Of a stretch of DNA of 64,000 bases, positions 10,642 to 21,900 are shown in pieces. Each line of letters starts with the position of its first letter. Positions within the stretch are counted from its first letter, which is position 1. The translations under genes and the position numbers were made by a program. The DNA is from Rhyzopertha dominica (lineage: Eukaryota > Arthropoda > Insecta > Coleoptera > Bostrichidae): the NCBI GenBank assembly GCA_025024175.1, contig QCXZ01000075.1, positions 4,216,001-4,280,000 of the forward strand, read 5' to 3'. The notes under the pieces were generated by a model. The model was given only the letters and a program-made list of their open reading frames with translations. It searched no databases and had not been told where the DNA came from.

Positions 10642-13600
10642 TGCGATTGCTGGAAATAAAAACGACCATAGAATAGAAATGAACCTTTCCTTTGACATAA
10701 AAGTATATTTACTCATAAATTTTTAATATCGGTGGAGCGTGGCAATATCACGGGCAAGGTTTTGGTGTAATACTGATCAAAGGGTGGGTTTCTTTTTATT
10801 GCAGTGACTTCTGACTTACAAACCACGGCTTCCTTTATAACGGATTTAATTTAACATAGACCGTAAGAGATAAAGGAAACTTCTTGCATTCTTAATTAAG
10901 TTCTACATAATTTGGCGTAAATATTTAAATAACACGGGTGTAGATTTATGTTGCAAAAGCTGATTTTGCTTTGCTTAATTACCATATTATTAAGTGTAAA
11001 TTATAAAGCGCAAACATATTATATCATTGCAAGTAAGTACATAAACAATTGCTTTTTAATAACTCTAAAAAGTGCGTAGAAAATGATACCACAAATTCCT
11101 AACGCTGGATAATTTCTGAGATAATATCAAAAGTTCAATTTGCTTTTGGTTTTTAATAAATATTTTAACTTGGGGAGGGTGGTAAAACGGAATAACTTTC
11201 TTGAGCCTCACTGTATTTTACGTTTAAATAAAACTTCTTATTCTCCAACGTCATGCCTAGAAAAAGGTATACCTGATAAAAAGTTAAAAGTATCTGGATT
11301 TAAAATTATTATTACTTTTTTAGTTATTATTAAAATTATAGTAATAATTGAATACAATTTGAAGCAAAAATTTATTGTTACTTTTAGGATAATAATTCTA
11401 ATTTGGTGTATATTTTTTATTCCTTACACAAACTCACCATATGCAGCATTGCCACAAGAATGACACTAAAAATTACAATCACAGGTAAATGTGTTGTTAA
11501 TTTTATTCATTAGTAAAAAGAATCAATAAAACTTATATCAACAACAAAAAGTTAATTACAAAGAAATACTTTCAACAAATGTTTAAAATGACCTCCATTT
11601 TCGTGTGCAAAAAGTTAAATTGAATAGCTTAGAATACACAAGGATTTTCAAATATCCCCATAAAAAATAATCAGTCGGAGTCATGTCAGGGGATCGAGCC
11701 GGTGAATTTGAGGGTGCATCATTGCCTGAATAAAATCAATAAGTCTGACAATTAGTTTTGCAGATGTTCCAAATAATTTTCCATATTTAGTCGAGATGGT
11801 AAATTGACTAGACCATTTATGAAAGTGTCTATGATTCCTAACCNCAACTTGATCTTTAACTCANGGTGATAATCAGTTACCTTTCTTCAGCATTGTGCGC
11901 ATCATAACTTCATTTCTGTATTCTTAAATAAACCGGCAGAAGGCTAGGCGTGTTTCAAAATCGTGGAGTAAAAAATCCGGTACCGTATTAACAGTATATA
12001 TTTGCGTAACCGTAGCTCTAAGCTGCCGAGTTTTGGATTTTCTTCAGTCTTTTTGCAGAAGATCTTCATCGACTTCTGGAGTACTTACCGTACATGCACG
12101 ACCATAATTAATAGAAATATGCTCAACCTACCCCTTTCACGAAGACGTCTTTGAACTGCCTCCAAAGTTTCATTGTTTGGTAAGCGACAATTCCGATATC
12201 GGTCGTTTCTACACTGGTATATTATACGACAATGAAGAAAGTTAAATTTGCAAATTGGGCGACAATTCACCGGTGCTTCTTAATTATCTTTCACGATATT
12301 TCAATACTACTGACGATTTACAACAAAAACAGCAACAATGCTTCAAGATCAACGAGAATGCTGTTTCGCTTTAAATTATATTCAATTACTGCAATAATCC
12401 CGATATATCAAAAACAACTGATCAAATAAACAGGCATTACTTCTTTTAGGTAAAATCGTATCTGAAAGTAAAATATTGTATGGCTCAAAAGAAGTATTTC
12501 GTTTTAAATATGTATAAAGTATTGCAGGTGGCGATGGCGCCCTTTATATTTTACAATAAAAATGAAAGCAGATTTCCATTTTTCAGCTCCAAAACGTCCC
12601 CCCAGCCAAATGTTGTGACAATACATATTATTATTTAAAAATATGAAGAACTAAAACCAAATTGAACTTTTGATACTGTGTATCTCCGAAATCATCCACT
12701 TTTGGACTGAAGTATATGACTAAATCATAACGATTTTTAGCAGGACTCTTAAATTATTTATTTTTTAACAATTATTGTTATGTAAAATTTTACTGCTTTT
12801 TATTTATGACGTTTCGATTGTAGATGGAACTGTGTATACAACAGTAACTGTTGAATCGATATTACGGCCATAGTTTAATAAAGTTTAAGACAGTTTTGTC
12901 AAACTTAAAGTCTTCTAGTTTGTAAGCTTCTTACTTTGAACAACCTCTAAATATAAAAATTGCGGTAAGCAAAATATTCTTTTATAGGTATTGTGTTTAC
13001 TTACAAGTTTTAGTAAATATTGTTCCTTAAATTCAACAAAATACGTAAATTTCTATTACACATTTTTGTTCCTTTTAATATACTACATCGTTCCTAGAAC
13101 TGAATTAGGTTGTACCTAAAACATAATAGGGCTCTAGTGTTTTGCTTTATGAAAATTAAATGTTAGTGGCAAACTTTCACATTTGTACAAGTATTATTCA
13201 GAACAGAATGTACTAGTGTTAAATGAACTTACAAGTCTATATCTACTGGCTAAAATACGTTTCATTAAAAGCTTGTATATTTAATCTTTCCTTTGTACGG
13301 TGTTTTCATTTTCATTAATTTGAATTCTGCTTTTTAGAGTATTGTGTGTCACAATATTTTATTTTATAAAAGGCATTGTTGAGCGACTGTCATACTAAAA
13401 ACAGCAAAAAATTTGAATTAGAGGATCCAGTATTTTTCTTTATTTTTACATGAAAGATATATTATTTTGAAGTTGAAGCTGTATTTATATAAATCAATGT
13501 ATTTAAAAAACACCTACATTATAAAATTCTATATTTTTTACTGCTGAATTCTGAGTGGTCTTTTTTACAGTGCTTAAATGATACATTATTTCACATGCTA

Positions 13601-16600
13601 GAAGCTTTGAAAAAAAGCTGCATTCTGATTTTACTAAACCTAGGCAAACTATAGATATTCTACATAAACTTATGAGCAAGATTCTACCAAAACCAAAGTG
13701 ATTTGTAAAAGTAACGAACTTACCTGATTTATCTAATTAACAAACGTTACAAAATGCTAACAAAGTGCAAACTATTTGCTGTTGCTGCTGCTTGCTGATA
13801 ACTATAAGCACTAATGCTTTTTCACGGTCTTCCATCCCTTTATAGGAGCCCAGTCCGCGGGGGTGTCCACTCAGTTCGGGCGGTTTTCCGATTTTCGCGC
13901 TCTTGCCAAACTTGTACATACATCTGCAGAGTCAGCTGTAAATGTCCACAGTAGTGGAGTTTGTTGAGAACAATAAAAGCCCTACCGATAGGCAATAATA
14001 AAACAATGCTTGTAAATTTTAATTAAATGTATGAGTAAATTTGATTCTATGGATATTAGTGCTCTATTTTGAGACCATTTTAGTTTTTTGAAAAATATTC
14101 TGGTATATAATATTTTAGGTGAAAATAAAACATGTTTGAATTTCACCTTGAATGGTACTGTGTTAAAAAAACTGCCATCCAAAAGATGAGATTCGTACTA
14201 TAGTTCAGTGATACTGCCGTAGCTTCATATAACATTATTTTCTACTATGCACCTTCACTTTGGCATTCATGGCTGAACTTTAAAAACAGAAAAATGTTAT
14301 TTTAAATGTCGTCTTTTTAGAACGACTTTTATTAATTTTTTACACATTGTATTCTTAACTGAGTTCTTTAAGACAATTTGTTTGCCAAAAATAACATACT
14401 CTTAATGTAAGTAATAAATAAAACTGTTTTTTAAATAGTGCATTTAAGTAGAGAGCTGTTACTGTTACTGATATGTATGCTCATGTAGGTTTATTGGTTT
14501 CTTATAACCTAAGGCGTTCTAAATGACAATATTTAACTCCAAAGGCAATAAGCAAAATCAACCAGATATCAGTGAACCTATAAAACTATAAAACTGTAAG
14601 GTGGATCATTCACGTAACTATTTTAAAGTAATTCTTAATATTTTGCCTGAAATGAGACACAAAAACATTGGAGGTATCTTTCATTTATTTAAAATAATTG
14701 CCGTATTGCAAAAAGATTATTTTTTGGGAGAGTTGGCACATATATAGACCATTAAACAAACCATTAAATCAGATTGAAGGACTCAAAACATAGCTATGTA
14801 AAGTTATATTCAGGTCATGCTTTGAAATTTTTAAATAGTTTTTTTTTCTCTACAACTTTAAGGACGCTGTATGCGTGATGTATTTTTTGTTGTATGTCGT
14901 TGCAGAATTAGGTACAAAATACGTATAGATAAGTCTATATTTATTTAAGTCATTGTGATTTGTCTTTAAGTGAAAAACAGAATAGGTATCTTCCGAATAA
15001 AACTACTCTCCCTGATATTTTAAAAGCTGCAGAAATTCAAGATTTCATAATTTTAGTTTATCAGTTGAGGATGTATTATTTGCTTACTATACTGTATAAA
15101 GCATCTAGCATATGGTCGAAATACTCAATGATAAAAGCAAAAGCTGTCTATTTCGTAAAATAAAACGTTGATATCAGCTGTTTTCCTTAATTACTTGCAT
15201 TTATGAAACGATAGAAGGTTACAAGCCTAAAAAATCAAAGATATTTACCAATGTTGATATAGACAGATCTACAGTGGAAGCACATAATAGGGACTACCTG
15301 TTAACGAAAATAATAATTTTAATACTCATTTTTGATGTTCTAGATTATTACGAAACGACAGAAAATAGGTACTTCGATTTCGTGCAATTCCAATGACATT
15401 TTTATATTCCTCAGACTTAGGTGATTTACTATTCTTGAGTTCAGTACTAGTACAATTGAATGTTTGAGTATTATTTAACAAGAAGTTTACAAATTAAACA
15501 CTAACAAAAAGTTAGCATAATGTAAACTCTTAACTATCTTACTATAATGACAACTACTGTAAGTACATCGTTTGCTGTTTTAGAAACATTTTTGTCTGGG
15601 TGCCTAAGTAAACCTTTTCCCAATTTACTTAGTACGCTATTACTTATTCATGTTGGTGTTCTCTCAAAGGAATGTAGAATACACAGGAGTTCGAAAGTGT
15701 TTATGCAAGTTTTATAAACGTAATTCAAGTTCATGAACGAAACTTTTCATCCTTTTGAAAGTACAATTGCCCCTCTAACTGGAGACGGAGTTCAATTAAA
15801 ATTTGAGGGGAAATGGCGTTTCTAGTTATAAGTTTCAAAACTAATTACCCTCTGAGAGATTTCATGCTTCAATCAAGCACATAAAATTATTGTCGGTTAC
15901 GACCAATTTTTGTTCAGAAGCTGGAAATTTTTACTTACAACTCAAACGTCATAACAAAGGAACATTATGATCCCCTATCCTACAGAAGATGGGAGCTGAT
16001 AAGGCCCAAAACAACGCAGTGCTAGAAAGCGATAATAGTGAGCCAAAGACAGCCAAGAAAAGAATAGAAAAAGGTGCCGAAGTAATTTGACATCATACAA
16101 TGTGCAATAATTTATTGGTTTAAGTTAAAAAGCTTATTTATTAGTTTTTGTATTATAATTTTATATTTCGTTTTCGTTTTAAGAGCAAAAAATTAATTAC
16201 ATTACCATCCTAACTTAATAAAAAAATTATTTGTATACAATAAATACGACATCTTAAAAATAACTCTTATAGGTACACAGTTGTTAATGAATAGTTCTGA
16301 TTGAAGTTCTACATGTTATTTATATAACTTTTTTAAGGTCACATTTTGCTAAAGACTTACCCCACTTCACCTTATACTAGAAACAATAAATACTGTACAT
16401 GTTGGTAATTGGAGTAGAATTTACACAATTTACAACAAATGCGAGTTTTAGAACAATTTTTGGGTTACTAGACGTCCTCTTTTTAGAGAACATGTTCTCT
16501 TTTTTGGGAAGCTGTCCTCTTTCTCATTTTGTGTCCTCTTTTTGGAGCAGTGTTTTCTGTTGTCCTCTTTTTCAATAATATTGACTGGTTAAATATATGA

Positions 16601-17823
16601 TAGTATATATGTACGGGTGAAATGCGCGATGCGCCTTAACACTAAATGTATTCATATTTAGTTACATATAACGTTGCGTAGTGAACAGGCTTTTGGAAAT
16701 ATATCCCGCATTAACATCGTATTTTGAATCGTTAGAACAACCACCATTGGCGATAAATATGTTTTTTTTCAAAACAAATTTGGTGAAGCGTTCTTATGGT
16801 TTTCTCATTAAATTATGTCTACGTTTCACGACGTAATCCTGAAGCTAGAGAAAGAGAGAAACTCGTAACTAGAGGTCATGAATGTAATTATATTTTCAAA
16901 AAAATATGACAGAAAGAAACAATATGCAGTTCCTGCACCTTCAAGTAAAATCCATTTTTTTATCAATCACCATTGGAATATTTTAATTCTTGGACTAAGG
17001 ATTTCATGGAATTTGGCCATTTCAAGTGGATGGCCCTAACAGATCTTGCTCAGTGGGATAACGTTGCAGAAACAGCAATAAATTTAAATCAAAAGAGCAT
17101 CAGTTTGTCAACGTTACTTAATTCTTGAAAGAGAAACTGGAAGATGAACATTTTAGTTCGCTACTATCTGTTGATAAATAGGTACAGTATTTTGAAGCTG
17201 TCGGTACTGTTTGCAGTACTGAATAATGTTTTCAGTGAAACAAACTCAGCGTGGAGTCATTAAGTGCAATTTTAAGTGTAATATATAACTGTAAAGAAAT
17301 AAATTGCTCTGATTTGATAAATAAATAATAAAATCATTTAGAAATTCCTTGAAATACAAAAAAGATCCTTATAAAATGAATTCATTAACCTAGTGCTACG
17401 TAAGCATACTTTTTTATGTGATGTGATGTGCAGTTTGTGAAATTGTTTATAGTTTAGTTTAAAATGCATGTCTATGCTGTGCTGTCTGCACCTTAACCAA
17501 CTGCAGATAGATCTATTTCGCTGTAATTACAGCTCATCAGTGCAGTTTAGGTCTAGTGTAGACAACACGGCATAGAACTGGTTTTGCTTATATACCAAAG
17601 CAATGGTATGATTGCCATCCTAAATTCTTACTTTCTTATAGTTTAGTTTATTATTAGATATGTTTCCAATTTTTGCGCATAAACTACCCTCTTTTTTTAC
17701 TTGTGGTATCTGGTAATCCTAAACAATTATTATACCTCGATTTTTCATTTCAGGACGTGGCAGCATCGCATGTATCCACACCAACAATTTGGAATTGGCC
17801 AATCGCGCTGAGGGCGCTATGGG
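9577..17823 (+). CDS. N-terminal exons of an unidentified gene (partial)
   Basis: Exon 1 (9453-9607) carries ATG ATG at 9577-9582 and encodes MMKEYVDAED before a phase-1 donor (C|GTAAGT). Exon 2 (17754-17823) lies between a TTTTTCATTTCAG acceptor and an ATGGG|GTGAGT donor. Joined in phase it reads R, then RGSIACIHTNNLELANRAEG, then AMG, ending in phase 2. Only this frame of exon 2 is open, clean and in phase with exon 1, so the pairing is credible. I do not recognise the protein and no domain is visible in 33 residues. Later exons were not found; they may be beyond 64 kb or unrecognised. The 8-kb intron overlaps the 5' part of the proctolin gene on the other strand. Confidence 0.5.
11104..12701 (-). 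mobile_element. Decayed DNA transposon with DUF4817-like transposase
   Basis: Long imperfect terminal inverted repeats are visible: TATCAAAAGTTCAATTTG at 11125-11142 is matched by the reverse complement near 12657-12675, and pairing extends outward (TGGATAATTTCTGAGATA versus TGGATGATTTCGGAGATA) and inward. Minus-strand frames, with stops, give in order RNCRLPNNETLEAVQRRLRE (helix-turn-helix as in DUF4817 proteins, about 12200-12130), ETRLAFCRF, NGLVNLPSRLNMENYLEHLQ and LTPTDYFLWGYLKILVYS (about 11690-11620). These match the NYLEFLENTLP and SPDLxPLDFFLWG blocks of insect mariner-related transposases. It is dead, lies in proctolin intron 1, and contains two N bases. Confidence 0.7.
12702..13723. 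other. Proctolin intron 1 remainder
   Basis: AT-rich, no gene, RNA or recognisable mobile element seen on either strand. Confidence 0.4.
13724..13815 (-). other. Proc: Proctolin gene 5'UTR exon 1
   Basis: Inferred noncoding first exon. Transcription would start near 13815, in CATTAG, 29 bases past the first T of a TATAAA box. The exon ends in a strong donor, CAG|GTAAGT, at 13724/13723, and contains an imperfect CAG/CAA run. The next minus-strand acceptor is the TTTCCAG just before the RYLPT exon at 10649, so the intron would be about 3.1 kb and contain a DNA transposon. No ATG is needed here because exon 2 supplies it. Assignment to proctolin is inference from orientation and the lack of another minus-strand gene. 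Confidence 0.55.
13839..13844 (-). promoter_or_regulatory. TATA box of the proctolin promoter
   Basis: TATAAA on the minus strand, 29-30 bases upstream of a CATTAG initiator-like site, with a locally GC-rich upstream stretch (about 13845-13910) in otherwise AT-rich DNA. Spacing is ideal for a TATA promoter. Confidence 0.55.
13846..16460. other. Gene-poor spacer
   Basis: No convincing gene. A 67-codon plus-strand frame at 14960-15163 (with TLPDILKAAEIQDFIILV) followed by broken coding-like sequence to about 15390 may be an unidentified decayed element. A short frame at 15987-16091 follows an acceptor-like CCTACAG but is not in phase with the plus-strand exons around it. Confidence 0.3.
16470..16575 (+). 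repeat. Imperfect tandem TGTCCTCTTTTT repeat
   Basis: Five variants of (T)GTCCTCTTTTT recur about every 20-25 bases (for example GTCCTCTTTTTAGAG, TGTCCTCTTTCTC, GTGTCCTCTTTTTGG, TTGTCCTCTTTTTC). It directly precedes a hAT-like relic and may be its terminal or subterminal region. Confidence 0.45.
16790..17340 (+). mobile_element. hAT-like transposase relic
   Basis: Broken plus-strand frames give YFNSWTKDFMEFGHFKWMAL, DLAQWDNVAETAINLNQKS and, near 17200-17330, VCSTE-CFQ followed by SVESLSAILSVIYNCKEINC. The last block resembles the C-terminal dimerisation segment of hAT transposases (NAxVERxFS...RLSVETVKAxLxVKYNF). No catalytic core survives and there are many stops. Assignment is by pattern only; a BED-finger host gene relic is an alternative. 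Confidence 0.4.
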
Positions 17824-20370
17824 GTGAGTTTAATGCTTGATTGTGGTTTCGCATTCCAGATCACAAATATTTTGCTGGCGTGGGCGCACAGAACAAGGGA
17901 TGATTACTTTTCGCTGCAAATGCATCGCGTAATCAATCAAGCGTGCCGTCGCTTTTTGCAAAATAAAAGAAAATCGGTAAATGGGTTTCTTCGGCAAATT
18001 TCGATGTCTTTATTGTGCAGATTCATGTTCAAGTTGCACGCGTTTGAACGAATTCGTCGTACTTAAATAGCATTAGAAGCAATCTCAAAATTACTACTTA
18101 AAATAATTTAATTAAGAAATTTTCCGGCAAAAGTTAGAATTAATAACTCTTTAACGGAAATTCATTTCACAATAATATGAAATTAAGATGTACAGAAAGA
18201 TATGTAGGAACTTAAATAACTATGAACAAATATAAGTAAATTTACACAGTATTGTACAAAATTGTACGCAACTGCATTTAATTTTCGTAAGACACACTGC
18301 AAGAATCCACCTCATTACATGTTTGCCTGCTAACATTCGACATGCCAAATTTGAGCCATAGTTTTAGTTTGTACGATGAAGAGTTAGTAAGTAATTAAAG
18401 GGAGTTTCCTCACCGTGTTCTGCAATCCGTAAAGAGATTATGTTTAAAACTTCGTTACAGTCATTAATAACGCTGTTGTTTTATAAAATTCTTAAAACAA
18501 ACATATATTTTGCTAATTTTAATAAATGAAAGATTAAGATTGGTTAATCTAGCGTACGATCAGCATTTCTGCCACTCTGCTATTATTATTCTTCGTTCTT
18601 CCCTGACTTCTGAATTATTAAAATTATTATTAAAGCACGGACTTCCTCTTTTTCGTTGGTCTCCGCTTAGTTCTCAGGTCTTCCTTAGTATGTGGTCTGT
18701 CTCTGTCCTTTATATGTATCCTTAGCATTTTATCACACAGCCTATTCTCTTTATGATCGTTCTGCCACCCAAGATTTCCGTAATTTTATTATTTCTTGAG
18801 GTATTTGCCTAAGTAAGCACTGCGTTCGCTCTCCTGTCGCTTGAAATATATACATACACCTACAATACATATGTATTGTTTCTGTCTTCTAGGATTTTAT
18901 TTACCACTATTTTGTAATTTCTTGTATTTAACTAAATACAAGGAACTACTTCACTATAGCGACAGCAACAATACTAATAGTAATATATACATAAGTACAT
19001 GACACTAAGACACATTGTAAATTAAACTCTCAGAATTTTATGTAGTTGTTCGATTTCTGAATTTTGTTTAGGCTGCTCTTTCATGATGATGATGTTTCCT
19101 TGTGTGATGTTTGTGCGATCGCTTACTGGAGCTCTAGATGGGGTGATGTGCATTTTTTATAAATTAGAGATTCTTTACGACCGTGGGCTTATTTCCACGG
19201 CTTCCTGGCTTCTAGACAAAATTATCGCACTATAATAGTGGTTACTTTTATAATAAAGATTGTTCAACTAACTACTGTTATATGGAATCACATCAGAATC
19301 TCTCATATATTTGGTGATAACTCTAACTTTTGTGCCAAATTTCTAAATTCACATTACACTTTAACAATTAATACAAAAAACAAACAAAAACTAAAAAGCC
19401 ATCAGAACTCACGTTTCTGAAAGTTAATTTATTTAATATAAGTTTTAGGAATCCAGTAAAAGCATTATAGCACACCAGGTGTGTTGTTAAAAATACAATT
19501 AAATATATTCCAGTTTATTTAAATGAAGCTTAATTTGGTTAAAATATTAAGTAGTCGGTTAATTTTTGAAAGCAATGCACTGGTTATCTAAGAAGGTTGA
19601 CTTGACGCATAATGCTGAGGCATTTGTCATTCTGAGTTTTAATAATGTTAGTTACCCATCGAGTCTCTTTCCCTGGGGAATAAAAATTACTAAAAGTGTT
19701 TCTTTAGCACCTATACATATAAACTCCTAGCTTAAATTTCTAAAGCTTCTAGTATGAGAAGTTGAAACTCATTTTTTGTTAAACGCGAGAACGATGCAAC
19801 TGAATGCACTTCACCTAACTGAGTTCAACAATAACTGAATTAGTAATAAAGGGGCTTTGTATGATCAATGTACATAGAAAACATAAATAATTTGGGTCTT
19901 TATTTCACAGAAAATGTTTAAGTCGCCTTGCAGAAAATCCACGAAGATTATTCATGGATTAAATACTTCATTAATTACTTAAGTACCTATATCTTATAAA
20001 CGTTTATTATTTCTATTTATGTTGAATTATACTCTACAGGACGTTCCTGCTTTGCCCCCCCCCCCTAGACCAAAAGCTGGGTACGCCCATGTGGATATGT
20101 ATTAATTAATTGCAATGACACCTTAAGAAACAGATATGCTTCCAAACTGTCTGAAGCAACGCGAACCACCGCAATATCAATGTAATTACTAATTGTTGGC
20201 AAGCCACACAGCCAAGAAACTTCTTGTCCATCCCATCAAGTACAGTTTGCAACAATCTGGCAATCAAAATACGATGTAGCGTAACCCCAGTCTCATCCGA
20301 GCGCATTACGTAAGTGGGAAACTGGGGTAAGGTCGTAAGGTCCCGTCAGTTGGAAAAACTCGTGTTTCTG
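17824..20370. other. Gene-poor intron-like spacer
   Basis: Follows the exon-2 donor of the unidentified plus-strand gene. No further exon with clean splice sites and a meaningful frame was found. A C-tract and TGGGTACGCCCATG at 20055-20095 look like the end of an old repeat. Confidence 0.35.
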
Positions 20371-20374
20371 TTTT

Positions 20375-20470
20375 CCGAAGGCGCCGTTTAGACCAGACGC
20401 TGGGGCGTCTGAGTGTTACGTCACTTGGGTCGTGGATGGCGTGGGTTCAACCCCCAGGCGGGGTGGAAAG
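20375..20470 (+). repeat. Possible tRNA-derived SINE fragment
   Basis: A GC-rich island holds GGGTTCAACCCC, which fits the Pol III B box (GGTTCRANYCC), near the end of a stretch with TAGACCAGACGCTGGGGCG, loosely A-box-like, about 70 bases upstream. The T-arm stem pairs at four of five positions. There is no complete cloverleaf, so a functional tRNA is unlikely; a tRNA-derived SINE head is the best guess. Confidence 0.35.
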
Positions 20471-20944
20471 TTCTTTGTGAAATGAGACAGTGGTGTAGGG
20501 TTATGGATAAATTTCGATTTATGCTGAGGAAGGGAAATCAAATCAAACCTCTTGGGAGAAGACGAGTGGATTGTCACAATTTTTAGCTAAACGTTGAAGA
20601 TTACTAGTTGTTTTTTTTCAAAACAAATTTGAAGCATTTTTTTTGAGAATTTTAGGAACTTGTGTCTAGGATTATTCTGCACGATTTAGTTGGCACAATT
20701 GCCCTCTTATTATAAACTTCACTTTCACTAAAAGATTATATTTTACATGATGTTATATCTATATACTGTTGTAAATATTTATAGAAGTTCTAACGAAGAT
20801 TTGAAATAAATCGAAAGCTTGGCAAGTAAACAAGATTACACATAATTTTAATATAGGAAGAGTTTAATAAACTAGGGAGCATAACTATAGCTTCATCCCG
20901 AATTATAAGTTTTTCTTGGTCAAATGCAAACGTAAATTAATATA

Positions 20945-21900
20945 ACTAACAATACGGATAAAAGAAACGAAAACAATATGTAGTAGACTATTTACAGTCA
21001 TTTATTAACAGTTTCCGTATTTTAATAAAATATATCTTTTAATTAGACTGGTGCACAACTATAGCCCCATCTAAATTTGACACAGAATTGAACAAATTTT
21101 AATAAAACATTCGTAAGTTAATAATGGGCGTCTTCCTAGTTAGCTCAAAAATTCTAGAATTGATGCTTCTAACCTAAAATTATTTAATATTCTTGGTTGC
21201 AAATTGGCCCAAACGCTTCTAATTACGCCGAACTAAGATACCCCAAAGATTTTCAATTAGGTTCATGTCAAGTGAACAAGAGGGCACTCTAACAATTCGA
21301 CATTTTGGTTGACAATACTGACATGAATCCTTGAATTTTATGGAAAATGAAATCTCGTTCGTAATTGTTATTTAAAAAAGGCATTAAATTTGTTTTAAGA
21401 ACTTGAATGTACTCTCGACTGTTCATTCGTGTTGATGGGTAAGCTAATGTTAAAACGCCTGCTTTTGTAAATGCACTCCATATCATTAACGGACCACCTC
21501 CAAAGTTTCGTTTTGAAAGATACTCAGGTTCTCACTCAAATCTCGCCAATAACAATTGAATCCATCTGGACCATCAAGATTAAATTTTTTCATCAGAAAA
21601 GATAATCTGAAATTAAAAAAAATAACGTGGTTTAATTTTTGACATAAATGTGTTCACTTTTCTTCAGAACCCTCCCTATAGTCCAATTTGAAACATCAAG
21701 CCCGCACTCTTGGGCAATTCTTTTTCGACTTTTGAAAGTGTTACTCGATGTAGCAATAACTCTTCTTGCAGCTCTGGGCGAACTTTTTTTCTTAGGGCCA
21801 CTTTTCTTGTTTGTGCCATACTGGTCATTTTTTCTTGGTAGGTTTCTAAGAAAAATCTGTTATATTTGTTTAATGTGTTTAATTTTTTAAGCAAAATACT
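20945..21900 (-). mobile_element. Tc1-like (Tc3-type) transposon relic, copy 1
   Basis: Minus-strand frames give MAQTRKVALRKKVRPELQEE (helix-turn-helix region, about 21810), LDGPDGFNCYWRDL, GGPLMIWSAFTKAGVLTLAY (about 21490-21430) and SREYIQVLKTNLMPFLNNNY, all typical of Tc1/Tc3 transposases. The second catalytic Asp region is disrupted (FIFHKIQGF where family members have FIFQQDN). The 3' part includes GACTGGTGCACAACTATAGCCCCATC at 21047-21072. The whole is collinear with 38235-39410, about 75-80% similar by eye, so the two are copies of one family. Frameshifts and stops show it is dead. Confidence 0.75.

Noticed and set aside
11140..11463. 107-codon plus-strand frame
   Set aside because: Runs through the terminal repeat and noncoding end of the 11.1-12.7 kb transposon; low-complexity IIITFLVIIKIIVII stretch.
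20375..20470. Functional tRNA gene
   Set aside because: Only a B box and a partial T-arm are visible; no complete acceptor, D and anticodon arms.
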